DNA of 64,000 nucleotides, taken from contig NC_064433.1 of NCBI RefSeq assembly GCF_023343835.1, positions 54,272,532 through 54,336,531 of the forward strand. Reading direction: 5' to 3'. Made by a program: the position numbers and the translations under genes. This document shows, one piece after another, positions 52,882 to 62,664 of the stretch (position 1 is its first letter; every line of letters starts with the position of its first letter). The notes beneath the pieces are model-generated. The model was given only the letters and a program-made list of their open reading frames with translations, searched no databases and was not told the DNA's origin. This DNA is from Lagopus muta. Its lineage: Eukaryota > Chordata > Aves > Galliformes > Phasianidae.

Positions 52882-53150
52882 TATAGAATCACAGAATCAT
52901 TACCATTGGAAAAAACCTTTAAGATCACCCAGTCCAAACTCCAGCCCATCCCCACCATGCCCACTAAGCACGTCCCTCAATGCCACATCCACACAGTTCT
53001 GGAACACCTCCACGGATGGTGACTCCACTACCTCCCTGGGCAGCACCACTCTTTCAGAGAATAAATGTTTTCTAATATCCAACCTGAACTCCCCTGGCAC
53101 AGCTTGAGGCCATTACCTCTCATCCTACCTCTTATAGGGCTGGAGACATT
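52882..53150 (-). mobile_element. CR1 LINE 3' fragment
   Basis: ATAGAATCACAGAATCATTA, AAGATCACCCAGTCCAAAC, CCACCATGCCCACTAAGCAC, GGAACACCTCCACGGATGG and CCTCCCTGGGCAGCACCAC follow the CR1 3' region in the minus orientation. About 270 bp, truncated. Confidence 0.95.
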
Positions 53151-53404
53151 CCTTATTTTTAGGCATTCAATATTTTCCTGTAATGCTGTCTTTTTTTTTT
53201 TTTCAACACACATGTGACATAATGCCCATAACTCACAATAGTATTATCTCCCACCCTCCACCCCCCAGCAAATTCTGCCTACAGAAGCTGTGGTGTACTG
53301 ATCTACTCCTCAGTATCGACATAGGCAGGTATGTGCAACGGGACAGCAAATGCAACAAGAGCGTAGAACAGATTCAAGTGGTGATCTGGGACTTTGCTCA
53401 CAGT

Positions 53405-53620
53405 AAGAATCACAGAATCATTTGAGTTGGAAGGAACCTTAAAAGCCACCTAGTCCAACTCCCCTGCAATGAACAGAGACACCCACAGCTAGATCAGGTG
53501 CTCAGAGTCCCTCCAGCCTGACCTTGATTGTCTCTAGGGATGGGGTATCCACCACCTGTCTGGGTAACCTGTACCAGTGCCACACCATCCTGATGGTAAA
53601 AAACTTTTTCCATATAAATA
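53405..53620 (-). mobile_element. CR1 LINE 3' fragment
   Basis: AGAATCACAGAATCATTTGA, GTTGGAAGGAACCTTAAAAG and CCACCTAGTCCAACTCCCC, then ACCTCCAGCC-type and CACCATCCTGATGGTAAAAA motifs, mark a minus-oriented CR1 of a different subfamily from the copy 250 bp to its left. Confidence 0.95.
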
Positions 53621-53739
53621 CAGGTGCAGAATTCTGTTGTAATGTAAATACTTGGAAAAATCCCTGTTTTGACCAGGAAAGCCCAAGCCTGTATGTCTAC
53701 CTACAGACAGTGATGGCTTTCAATAGCTGGATGCACAGT

Positions 53740-53790
53740 CTCTCTGGGAGATCTGTTCCAGTGCCTCACCATCCTTACTGTGTATTGTAT
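53740..53790 (-). mobile_element. CR1-like remnant
   Basis: GGGAGATCTGTTCCAGTGCC followed by TCACCATCCTTACTG matches an internal CR1 3' segment in the minus orientation. It has no terminus and may be a detached part of a neighbouring copy. Confidence 0.55.
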
Positions 53791-54419
53791 ATTATATTGT
53801 ATATCTCATTCTTTAGATTTTCTTTGTTGTTGTTGTTGTTGTTTTAGGAAAATGCATTAAAAATGTACCCCAGACCCAATAATCATATGTACAGTTCTTT
53901 TTCCCTAGTGCAATATCTACTGTCGAAGGCACAGAGCTATTGAAAGCTATCACTGCTGGGCATCCACATGGCATGGAAACTTGGATGCCAGATTTTGGAG
54001 GGAGCGGAATACAGAAGGTGTAGGAGCTGTGCTGTGTGGCTGTTTCACCAAACATCTCACTAGAACATTGCAGGAGAGCGCAGGGAAAGGCTGAAGGCAG
54101 CCAGAGACGGTGTGAACGTGCATTACTGTCCTGGGAGAAAATGTCATTTTGGTGCCTGAAACAGAGAGAGAAATACGTAAAGACAGCATCCAGATGCAGG
54201 TTCTTTTCCCCTTTTTTTTCTAGCCTAGGGACGAACTGCAGAGCTGTTTTTGCAGCCCGGCCTGTCCGCTTATCTCTCCGCGGCTGCCCCCCTCCCCTCC
54301 TTCCCTCTCCCTCCCGCAGCTCCGGAGGGTGGAGGTGCGATTCGCTATGCCACTTTTTTATTTCCAGCACGCTTGACAGGCTGGGCGAGGAAGGCGTTAA
54401 TGTTTTCTGACAGGCCCCC
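53791..54419. other. Intergenic, no gene supported
   Basis: Starts with a TTG repeat (53822-53843) and becomes GC-richer towards 54.4 kb. A 224-codon minus-strand frame (53813-54487) spans it but starts at TTG and shows no known domain. Confidence 0.65.
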
Positions 54420-54840
54420 TCTAATTGTTGGAGCTTTTCTTCTCTGCCTTTTCTGTGAAATTCTGACTTAGGCGAGCAGCATAACAAAATGCTCTGGCAT
54501 TGAAATGTGCGCTTGCACTACACTGGGCCGGGGAAACAGCATTATTCATGAAGATTTTCAGCTGTTTTTGTCTTTTAACTAACCTTTGAGTTTGATCAGA
54601 GGCGAGCCGGGCTCCCTTTCTCAAAAGGCGGTCTTGGCAACCCGACAATGGAGCCAAACTGTTTTCCCTGTTCAAGAGATAACTATGCCGTTGAGTTGGT
54701 ACATGGGGAAATTAATCTTCAGGCGCATACAAATGATAGATTTAACTCGGTCTGCAATCGCCTGCATGGGATTATTAACAGGATGGGGGTAAGGAGCAGT
54801 AAAAAAATCGGGCTGGGGAGGGCAACGTGAAATTAAAGGG
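54420..54840. promoter_or_regulatory. Candidate neural enhancer downstream of ASCL1
   Basis: Repeat-free sequence of mixed composition with an E-box CAGCTG (54559-54564, the preferred ASCL1 site), ACAATGG (54645-54651, SOX type), TAATC (54713-54717) and GGATTA (54769-54774, OTX/PITX type), plus ATTATTCATGA. It lies about 3 kb beyond the ASCL1 3' end. Motifs are seen; enhancer activity is inferred. Confidence 0.42.
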
Positions 54841-54889
54841 GAAAAAAAAAAATCCCAACCCCAACACCATCATCTCTTTCGAACGCATA

Positions 54890-55330
54890 AAGCCCGCGAT
54901 TGATTCCTCACCACTCGCCTTTTGCAGCAGGAATTAGCCCCGCATTGTGCGGGCTGACACGCCAAAAGCGAGCCCGCTCGAGGAGCAAGAAGTTGCGGCT
55001 CGCTGGGACTGACCGGGGGGCTGGGGGAGGGCGATGGTGGGGGGGCGGTAAGACCCTGCTTGTCCCGAGTGACGGAGTTGCCTATGGCCGGAGAGATGCA
55101 GGTGCTCGCTCTCCTCGTGTGCCCCGGGACGGGGAAACGCGGGGCTGCGCGGTGGTGCGGGGCGGGAGCGGGCGGCACCTGCGGCGGGCGCACGCCACCC
55201 CCGAGCCTGCCGGGCTTCCCCCCCCCCCGCCGGCAGAAAGGCTGCGGCGTGACACGCGCGGGGGCAGCGCTGCCCGCTGCCTGCCCGCCGCGGCGGCCCC
55301 CCCCCAGGCGAGAGCATTCAAAAGGCAGGA
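54890..55330. other. Second CpG island, downstream of ASCL1
   Basis: CpG-dense for about 440 bp (for example GGGGAAACGCGGGGCTGCGC near 55131-55150 and CCGCGGCGG near 55288), with C and G homopolymers. Frames on both strands are long only because of GC content. It may be the start of an unannotated noncoding transcript or a Polycomb-marked distal element. Confidence 0.6.
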
Positions 55331-55331
55331 G

Positions 55332-55492
55332 CTGAGCGGCGGGAAAGAGGGGAGGGGGAGGAGGGGGGGGGGAGGGGGGTAAAAATAAGTGAAAAAAAAA
55401 AAAAAAAGAAAAAAAAAGGAATGGAAGGGGAGAAAAAAGGGGGGAAAAGGGGAAAAAAGAAAAGAAAAAAAAAAGGATAACAAAGTTTTGAA
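55332..55492 (+). repeat. Polypurine tract of about 160 bp with long G and A runs
   Basis: The plus strand is almost pure purine. The left part is G-rich (runs of 5, 11 and 6 G at about 55350-55379). The right part is A-rich with several G4-6 blocks. Short pyrimidine interruptions include TAAAAATAAGT at about 55380-55390. Such mirror-like purine tracts can form triplex DNA, and the G runs quadruplexes. Confidence 0.9.
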
Positions 55493-55639
55493 AAAGGCTC
55501 GCAGTGCTATGGCAGTGGGGTCTCTCCGGGATGCAGAGCCGTGGGGATGGAGATGGAGCTCCCCCAACTCCTGCCTGGAAGTCTGGGGAGCGGGGCTAAG
55601 GGCAAGCGGCCCGATTTGGGGAGGGGAGAAGCGTTTGTT

Positions 55640-55978
55640 TGTTAACGGGCCGCATTTCTAGCGTGACGATAAATACATCCAGAGGTCAGTCAATGTATAA
55701 CACGCAGCCCGGCTCCATCTGCAGCCCTCTCCTCGCTGCAGCCCCCCCTCAAACCCGCACCCCCCAGCCCCGAGCAGCTCCACAACTTCTCCTACGCCCA
55801 AAGAAGTCCCTGATTTATGGAGTTTGCCGATGCTAAGTGAATACTGTCTGTCAGGCAGCGCTGAAAGGCGCTCCGCACTAATACAAGAAAAGGGCTTTGT
55901 GTTGCTAAGCGATTAGAGCAGATGTAATGAGATTTACCCCAATCCTGCTTTGCCCTTTCCCTATCTAAAGTAAAATTG
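55640..55978. promoter_or_regulatory. Candidate noncoding regulatory element
   Basis: Unique sequence with GCGTGACGATAAATAC, GCTAAGCGATTAGAG and AATGAGATTTACCCC (TAAT and GATTA-like cores), after a C-rich stretch at 55740-55800. It sits between the CpG island and a TTTC repeat. Confidence 0.3.
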
Positions 55979-55991
55979 TGTGTGTGTGTTT

Positions 55992-56055
<64 letters not shown>

Positions 56056-56057
56056 TC
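55979..56057. repeat. TG then TTTC microsatellite
   Basis: Five to six TG units followed by about 17 perfect TTTC units, ending in a G-rich block. It separates two candidate regulatory patches. Confidence 0.97.
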
Positions 56058-56079
56058 GGGAGGGGGGCCGAGGGGGGGA

Positions 56080-56345
56080 ATTTCGGAGCCGGCCTTACGC
56101 ATTGTAGTGAACAACGGCGTAACTTTGCCTTTAGTTTAATGAGTCTGGATATTTACTATTCAGAAGTGAGCAAAAAAGAACACCTGTCTACACAAGGAAG
56201 AGAAATTTCGCCTTTGTAACAGAATGAAACATTATCCTAATGTTATATTCATAGCTATAAATTACCCGCTCTGCTTTCTTTGCATACCTTATCTGCACGC
56301 CGGCAAAAGTGGGTAAATAAAAAGGGAGATGCCGCAAAGGATGGA
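56080..56345. promoter_or_regulatory. Candidate noncoding regulatory element
   Basis: After the TTTC/G block the sequence is unique, with CTTTGCCTTTAGTTTAATGAG, TATAAATTACCCG, CTTTGCATACC (POU-like) and CTTATCTGC (GATA-like), and several CpGs despite an AT-rich base. Inference from motifs and composition. Confidence 0.3.
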
Positions 56346-56521
56346 GGTGTATAGTGGTTATTATTTTCATAACTAAACATCGACTCCTAAACAGGGAGTG
56401 CTGCATTGGAGCAATGAGGGGTAACCCCGAGCTCCCCCCAGGGAAATGGCACTGGTCACTTCGGGGTGTGCGGCTGCAGGGAGTGCACTTGGAAGGCAAT
56501 GTGGAGAGGTCACAATACATT

Positions 56522-56695
56522 GGACGTTGGAGCAGCCTGCCCAGGGAAGCGGTGGAGTCACCATCCCTGGAGGTGTTTATGGAAAGGGTAGATGTGGTAC
56601 TAAGGGATATAGTTTAGTGGGCAGCAGTGGTGGTAAGTGGAAGGTTGGACTGGATGATCTTAGAGGACTTTTCCAACCATAATGACTCCGTCATT
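56522..56695 (+). mobile_element. CR1 LINE 3' fragment close to the ASCL1 3' end
   Basis: GGAGCAGCCTGCCCAGGGAA, GGTGGAGTCACCATCCCTGG and GGTTGGACTGGATGATCTTA lead to a degraded tail (ATAATGACTCCGTC). Plus orientation, opposite to ASCL1, about 950 bp beyond its poly(A) signal. Confidence 0.93.
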
Positions 56696-56833
56696 GAGAT
56701 GTCCACACATATCTGCACATCTACATGTGAGGGTGCACAAACACACAACCCGGGGTGCTCCACCAAAGTTTTTCCCTCTTCTTTTTAAAGCAACGCATCC
56801 CCGCACAGTGAGGCTGGGCGGATAGCACTGCAC

Positions 56834-56872
56834 ACACACACACTCAAATACATACAAATACACACACACACA
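56834..56872. repeat. CA-rich microsatellite
   Basis: CACACACA blocks interrupted by ATACAAATA, just left of a 38-bp T run. Confidence 0.85.
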
Positions 56873-56898
56873 TCGCAGCTCTCTTTGCTCTTTGTTGG

Positions 56899-56899
<1 letters not shown>

Positions 56900-56937
<38 letters not shown>
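56900..56937. repeat. T homopolymer of 38 bp
   Basis: An uninterrupted T run, the longest homopolymer in the window. Its exact length is likely unreliable. Confidence 0.95.
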
Positions 56938-57091
56938 CTCCCTCTTTTTCTTTTTGGAAGATGCATTTTGCGCTTTGCTTTCCGCTCGGCTTGGTGCACG
57001 CCAACTGAATGTGCAATGTTGCTGGAGCTGGGCATGGAGCAGGAGGCGGATTCTGGTCACGTCCGTGCTCACTGACAACAAGCGGGCCAGC

Positions 57092-57162
57092 CAAAAAAAA
57101 AAGGGGGGGGGGGGGGAAAGAAAAAGAGGAGGGGGATTGGGGGGGGGGGGGGGGCAGGGGTC
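57092..57162 (+). repeat. A and G homopolymer block
   Basis: An A run, a run of about 13 G, AAAGAAAAAGAGGA, then another run of about 14 G and CAGGGG. Potential quadruplex on the plus strand, 500 bp beyond the ASCL1 poly(A) signal. Confidence 0.9.
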
Positions 57163-57639
57163 CAATTTCTTTTTGAATCTTGGTAATTGGGTACTTTTAC
57201 ACGCAGATCACGCTGTTTGGGCAGAATAACAAGTGTAGAAAGCCCGGTGTCTCAGAGCTGCCACCCATTCCTACTACGGTATTTATTTATTTTCTCCCCT
57301 TGCACCCTGCCTTCCTCCCCCCTCCCTCTACTCTATGTATGCAGCCAGGCCAGCACAGGGATGGGGTGCAGCACCTGATTTTGGGGCTCCATCCCTTGAG
57401 GGACACGCAGAGGGTGACACAGCATCCATCACCTTTAGGGTTGGGATTGCACAGTAGGGCAAGAAAGCAATGGTGATACCGCTCCATCTTTGCATATTTA
57501 TATAAAGGCATACACGGTACATCTATCACATACAAACACTTCATAGGTAGCTCAGCTCTGCCACAGGATCCTTCAACATTTCATCCTTACATTCACTGTT
57601 GTCAGTGGCAAAACACAAGTACGTGCAGCAGGCAGCCGA

Positions 57640-58653
57640 GCGTTTCAATTAAAAAAAGTTTTATTACGAAACTAGTTTGTATAAAACAGGGTTATACAGG
57701 GCCTGGTGAGCTTGTCATAGAGCAATACGAAAAAGGCAGTGCCAGCAGGGCCGGTTGTTTCCTTACTTGTAGTATTATCACTTGTTTTTTGTTTTTGTTT
57801 TTTTTTTCCCCCAAAAGGCAGCATACAAAAACAGACGGCCGCCCTTCTGCGTTTGGACAATAGCTGCATAAACGTCGTTCCCTCGGAACACAGTTTAATA
57901 ACGTTATTAATACATTAACAAAGTTTCTATAAAGTAAGACACGTCGGTGCTAAAGTACAGCTGGAGGGAGTCCAAGGCCTCGACAAAAGCACGGACCGAG
58001 ATGGCAGCGGGAAAGTAACGCCGACCGCATGTCTACACACCGAGAGGTAAAAGCATCGTGTATTAAAAAACGTATCAAGATATACACATTTTAAACCATT
58101 TGTACAAAACCTCTATAAATCTCTCTCTCTCTTATGTACAAAAATAGCTTAATATATCCCCAAACTGGTCAGGGAGGATACAAATAGATTTTCTTATAAT
58201 AAAAAAATTCACCAAAATAATTAAAAAAAAAAAAAAATTGGAAGCATTTTATGACAAAAAAAAAAAAAAAAAAAGGTCAGACGGAAGGAGACTCTGGAAC
58301 GGGTCGGGAAGGAGGGGGGGGTTCTTTGAGTACAGCATAGCTTCATCTCGACATCTCCACAAACACCGGGAAACGTGGTCCAGAAAGCGCGGAGCGGCCG
58401 CACGGAGTAGACAGGCAGCAGGGAAAGGGCTCCTCGGGGCCACCGCGGGGCACAGAAAGGGGTTCGGGACTCCGGACTGAGGGTGGCCGCCCCGCCCGCC
58501 CCGCGGGGACGCAGCCGCCCGCCGAGAGCCGTGCCCGCACCGCCCTCCGACGGCGGGGGAGAGGAAAACGCAACAGTTGGTGGTGGGCCGGCGGCGGGGT
58601 GCTCTGCGAGCGTGGCTGCGGGAGAGGCGCTTATCTCCCCTTTCGCGAGCGTC
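57640..58653 (-). other. ASCL1: ASCL1 exon 2, 3' untranslated region
   Basis: This is the sequence from the predicted splice acceptor to just past the AATAAA at 57665-57660. It is noncoding and AT-rich in its distal two thirds. It holds long T tracts when read on the minus strand (58275-58255 and near 58237-58222) and a GA run at about 58132-58119. The stretch at about 58100-58050 (minus strand GTACAAATGGTTTAAAATG) resembles the mammalian ASCL1 3' UTR as I remember it. The exact 3' end is inferred as 15-25 nt beyond the signal. Confidence 0.75.
57660..57665 (-). terminator. ASCL1: Poly(A) signal AATAAA, probable ASCL1 3' end
   Basis: The plus-strand TTTATT reads AATAAA on the minus strand. 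GT-rich sequence follows downstream at about 57625-57610, as expected for a cleavage site. An ATTAAA variant at 57899-57894 could give a shorter 3' UTR. Assigned from the motif and position only. Confidence 0.65.
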
Positions 58654-58769
58654 CTGAAACGACAAGAGAGAGAGGAGGTCAGAGCCGCGCCAGGGAGAGA
58701 ACCGACGGGGAAAGAGCAGTCGGGGAGCGCCGGAACCCCCTCCCCGGCCGTCCTCGCGCACCCACCTAC
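58654..58769 (-). other. ASCL1: ASCL1 intron 1 (in the 3' UTR)
   Basis: On the minus strand, 10 nt after the stop codon, CCG is followed by GTAGGT, a near-perfect splice donor (58769-58764). About 116 nt later a CT-rich run ends in TTTCAG, a strong acceptor (AG at 58655-58654). CTGAC at 58682-58678, about 25 nt before the acceptor, is a good branch-point match. Mammalian ASCL1 also has its single intron in the 3' UTR right after the stop, so position and motifs agree. No transcript data are available here. Confidence 0.85.
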
Positions 58770-58779
58770 CGGGGCCGGC

Positions 58780-59441
<662 letters not shown>

Positions 59442-59687
59442 GGGCGCGGGGGCGTCGTGCGAGGCGGGGGCGCTCCCCGTTGCCCCCCCGCCGGAGGTGG
59501 AGAGAGAGAGAGGAGGGGGAGGGGGAGAGAGAGAGAGGAGCGGCGGCTCCCGCTCGTCACGCGCGGAAGACGGAGAAGGGAGAGCGGCCGCGAAGGGCGG
59601 CGGGCGGGCGGGCAGCCGGGCGGCTCGGACCCCCCCTCCCTTCGCCCTCCGAGCGGCGGCGGCGGCGGCGGGGAGGCTCGTGGCGCT

Positions 59688-59693
59688 CGCGTG
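59688..59693 (-). promoter_or_regulatory. HES-type class C site CACGCG near the ASCL1 start
   Basis: CACGCG on the minus strand lies about 60 bp downstream of the TATA-like box. HES1, the Notch effector, represses human ASCL1 through a class C site in the proximal promoter, so the position is suggestive. In a CpG island such hexamers also occur by chance. Confidence 0.35.
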
Positions 59694-59749
59694 TGCGCGG
59701 GCTGCTTTGCAAAGCCCCTTTTGCAAAACGGCGGCCGGGGATTGTGTCT

Positions 59750-59757
59750 CTTATAAG
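59750..59757 (-). promoter_or_regulatory. ASCL1: TATA-like element of the ASCL1 core promoter
   Basis: CTTATAAG lies about 310 bp upstream of the ATG on the minus strand, within otherwise GC-rich DNA. It would place the start site near 59725-59720 and give a 5' UTR of about 280 nt. CpG-island promoters can start at several sites, so further upstream starts remain possible. Confidence 0.5.
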
Positions 59758-60360
59758 GGGCGGACGGGGCTCGCCCCCCCCCCCCCCCTCTCCCCTCTCC
59801 GGCACACACACGCCCGCGCTGCCCCCCGCCCTCCCCCCCCGCACACACGCACGCTCTGCACCTTGCGCCTTCCACGCTCCCCGGCTCCGCGGCCGCGGGG
59901 CGCCGCCGCCCTTCAGCACTTTGGGGGGGAGGAGGGTGCGGTGGGGGCAGGCAGGGGAACACGACACGTACCCCCCCAACATCCACACCCCCCTATAGAC
60001 CCCCAGTCCCCCCCCGCCCCCCGTTCCGCCCCCCCGCCGCACGCGCGCTGCCCGCCGCGCGGCCCGCCTCCCCCCCCGCCCCCCCGGGGTCCGCTCCCCC
60101 CGCCCCCGCCCCTCCCGGGTTTGTTGTTGCAAGTGCGTGCGCTCGGCGCGTGCCGCGCTCCCGGCCCTGAGCAAACACCCGCGCCGGGGCGCCGGGCCGG
60201 GCGGCGGCGGTGGCGGAGAAGGAGGAGGAGGAGGAGGAGGGGGGAGCGGCCCGACGGGGCGGGTCGTGGCGCGCGTGGACAGCGCGGGGATGGGGGACGT
60301 GGGGTGCACGGGGGGCGCGGTTCTGAGGTGGGGGTGGCTGTGACTTAGGGCTCGCGTAGC

Positions 60361-61390
60361 CCCCGGGATGCTCGGTCCCAGTTGTCACTCACAATGCTGG
60401 GGTCCTTCGGGCACAGGACGGCTGCAGCACGCAGAGAGTGATTGTGTTTCCTGGGGCACCATAAAGGCTCGGGGTGTTCACCGGGGCTAAACAAGTGGAT
60501 GTGCGCAGTCAGTGCACCCATGACTGCCAAATCCCATTTCCCATTATTTACCTGGATACTCTATCCTCCCTAAAGCAGGTGATGGTATCATGAGAGCATG
60601 GGGATCCTGGGTGACACAGCCAGGGGAACACAGCCACATGGCCATGACCATTGGCACACGGCCAGGCTCAGCACTTCTCCTGCCCTCCTGGCTTGCACAA
60701 ATCCATGTATCCATGCAAGACTGTCACACAGTTTTGAATATTGCTCCCCACCTTTTTGTGTCCTTCTCCACTCTGAAAACTCAGAAATTAGTGCTACCTG
60801 TTGCTCTAAACAGCAGGGCTGTTGGCAGTAGCATTAGCAAGGGTGGGGATTACCTCCCTAGGAAGTTCCCAGCAAGTTGTGTCCACTGCTCACAGCAGCC
60901 TGAAGGTATGGTGGGAGTTGACCTGCACAGCGCAGTCTGCTCAGGTGTCCATTGAAATGAGGGCAAAAAGCAGCTCTGCAGGCCCTGCAGACCTCACCCA
61001 CAACAGCCTGGAGCTGCAAAGAGCCCCCCCTCTGCCACTGCAGCCCTGATTCTTGCTAAGCGCTTGGGTGTCAGCAACAGTACAAAATGGCAGAACTGTA
61101 CTGTGCACCCACTGGATGGTGTCTGAGCAAATTATCGTGGCACTCCTTAAGGCAATTGTATGATGGAAATGATTAAGTGTGTCTGTGAGGTCTAACCTCT
61201 GGCAAATCTTTTACTTCTGAGTCCTCTTCACTGATCACTGATTTTTGTTCTGATTTTTAGCTTACTGTCCCATCAAACATAGAAAATTATTTGATCTTCT
61301 CTTACAGGACACATGCAGACAGGATACAGCACTTGTTTTTAGTCTCTGCATATTGAATTTGCATTCCATTCAACACTTTCTTGATGATTT
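60361..61390. other. ASCL1 upstream flank, no gene seen
   Basis: CpG density drops after 60.36 kb. Unique sequence; frames of up to 121 codons show no domain. Confidence 0.75.
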
Positions 61391-61556
61391 GCCCAGAGAA
61401 GCTATGGATGCCCATCTCTGGAAGTGCTCAAGGCCAGGTTAGATGGGGCCCTGGGCAGCCTGAGTTGCTGGGTGACTGCCCTGCCCACAGCAGAGGTTTG
61501 GAAATGGGTGGGCTTTAAGATCCCTTCCAGCCCAACCATTTTATTACACTGTGATT
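61391..61556 (+). mobile_element. CR1 LINE 3' fragment upstream of ASCL1
   Basis: GCCCAGAGAAGCTATGGATG, CCAGGTTAGATGGGGCCCTG and GGCTTTAAGATCCCTTCCAG are CR1 3' sequence with a worn tail (CCATTTTATTACACTGTGAT). Plus orientation. Confidence 0.92.
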
Positions 61557-62344
61557 TGCTCAGGGACATCCTCTGTCTGACATCACTATGCTAGAAGCAG
61601 CATCAGGAGCTCCAGATGCAGTGCATCATCTACTCATGGTATGACATCATAGGAGTGAGAGAATGGGAACACATAAATGCTGATATTCACCTCCCAGTAC
61701 TCTGGAATGGGGCAGCAGAGATCAGGAAATTAATTACCAAAGGAATTGCTACCCTGTAAGCTGTAAATGTGCTTAGAGTAATTGTTCTGATGTTGCTTCA
61801 AGAACTGGCATGGAAACACCACAGCATGGAGTTGCTGACAACAGCATGGAGGTTCCCGTTCTTTTCTCCAGAACGCAAAATGGGACAAGAGTTCCTGAGT
61901 CCAAAGTTCTTCAGTCTGAAGGAGAGCTCTTAGAGAGGCAAAAGTTGTCAGTCCCTGAGGTCACCACATGTAACTGTGCATCAACCCTTTGCCTGTCTTT
62001 GCCCAGCTTTTCCAGCTCCCTGTCACCAGGCAGTGATGGAGACAGAGCCCTTCCTTCCCTGTGCCATCCACACTGCAGTGGAACAAGCCCATCCTTCACG
62101 TTGCCCCAGTAATGCCAATCTCAGCATCTCCCCACATTGCTTGCTCCACAGAGCAAAAAGTCCAAGGCTGTCAGATATACAGATAACAAATATTGCTGCA
62201 AGGCCCCCGCCGCTACCCACTTGTGTGCATGGTCCTGCTCCTGCACTTCAAAATTCCTAATTCTAACATAATGATAAATAGCCCTCAACCTTTTCATTGT
62301 TTTTTTTTTTTTTCCTTTCTTTTCTTTTCCTCTTTTTCTTTGTT
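61557..62344. other. Upstream flank, no gene seen
   Basis: Unique sequence between a CR1 and the TTCC repeat, without coding signal. Confidence 0.75.
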
Positions 62345-62489
62345 TTCCTTCCTTCCTTCCTTCCTTCCTTCCTTCCTTCCTTCCTTCCTTCCTTCCTTCC
62401 TTCCTTCCTTCCTTCCTTCCTTCCTTCCTTCCTTCCTTCCTTCCTTCCTTCCTTCCTTCCTTCCTTCCTTCCTTCCTTCCTTCCTTCCC
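62345..62489. repeat. TTCC microsatellite of about 144 bp
   Basis: About 36 nearly perfect TTCC units, flanked by T-rich CTTT sequence on both sides. It is the longest simple repeat in the window and explains the Ser-Phe-Leu-Pro and Lys-Glu-Gly-Arg frames on the two strands. Confidence 0.98.
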
Positions 62490-62620
62490 CTTCTTTCTAT
62501 TGTTCTTTCTATCTTTCTTTCCCCCATGATTTTTTTTTTTTTAAACCAGGTACTCATTATTTTATTGCAGCTTTTTCTGTGCCTGAATTACAATCACATT
62601 CATGAGCTCTTTGGAAGTCC

Positions 62621-62663
<43 letters not shown>
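62621..62663. repeat. ATT trinucleotide repeat
   Basis: About 14 perfect ATT units. Confidence 0.97.

Positions 62664-62664
<1 letters not shown>

Larger units (their letters stand above)
56696..57639. other. Intergenic, ASCL1 downstream flank
   Basis: Dominated by CA, T, A and G tracts up to 57.16 kb, then unique sequence with no gene. The lysine-rich minus-strand frames come from the T run. Confidence 0.8.

Noticed and set aside
53813..54487. A 224-codon minus-strand frame, the longest outside the ASCL1 island
   Set aside because: It begins at TTG, has no recognisable domain, and crosses a TTG repeat and the edge of a candidate regulatory block. Chance is the simplest explanation.
56660..57165. 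Lysine-rich minus-strand frames of 126-144 codons
   Set aside because: They depend on a 38-bp T run and other homopolymers.
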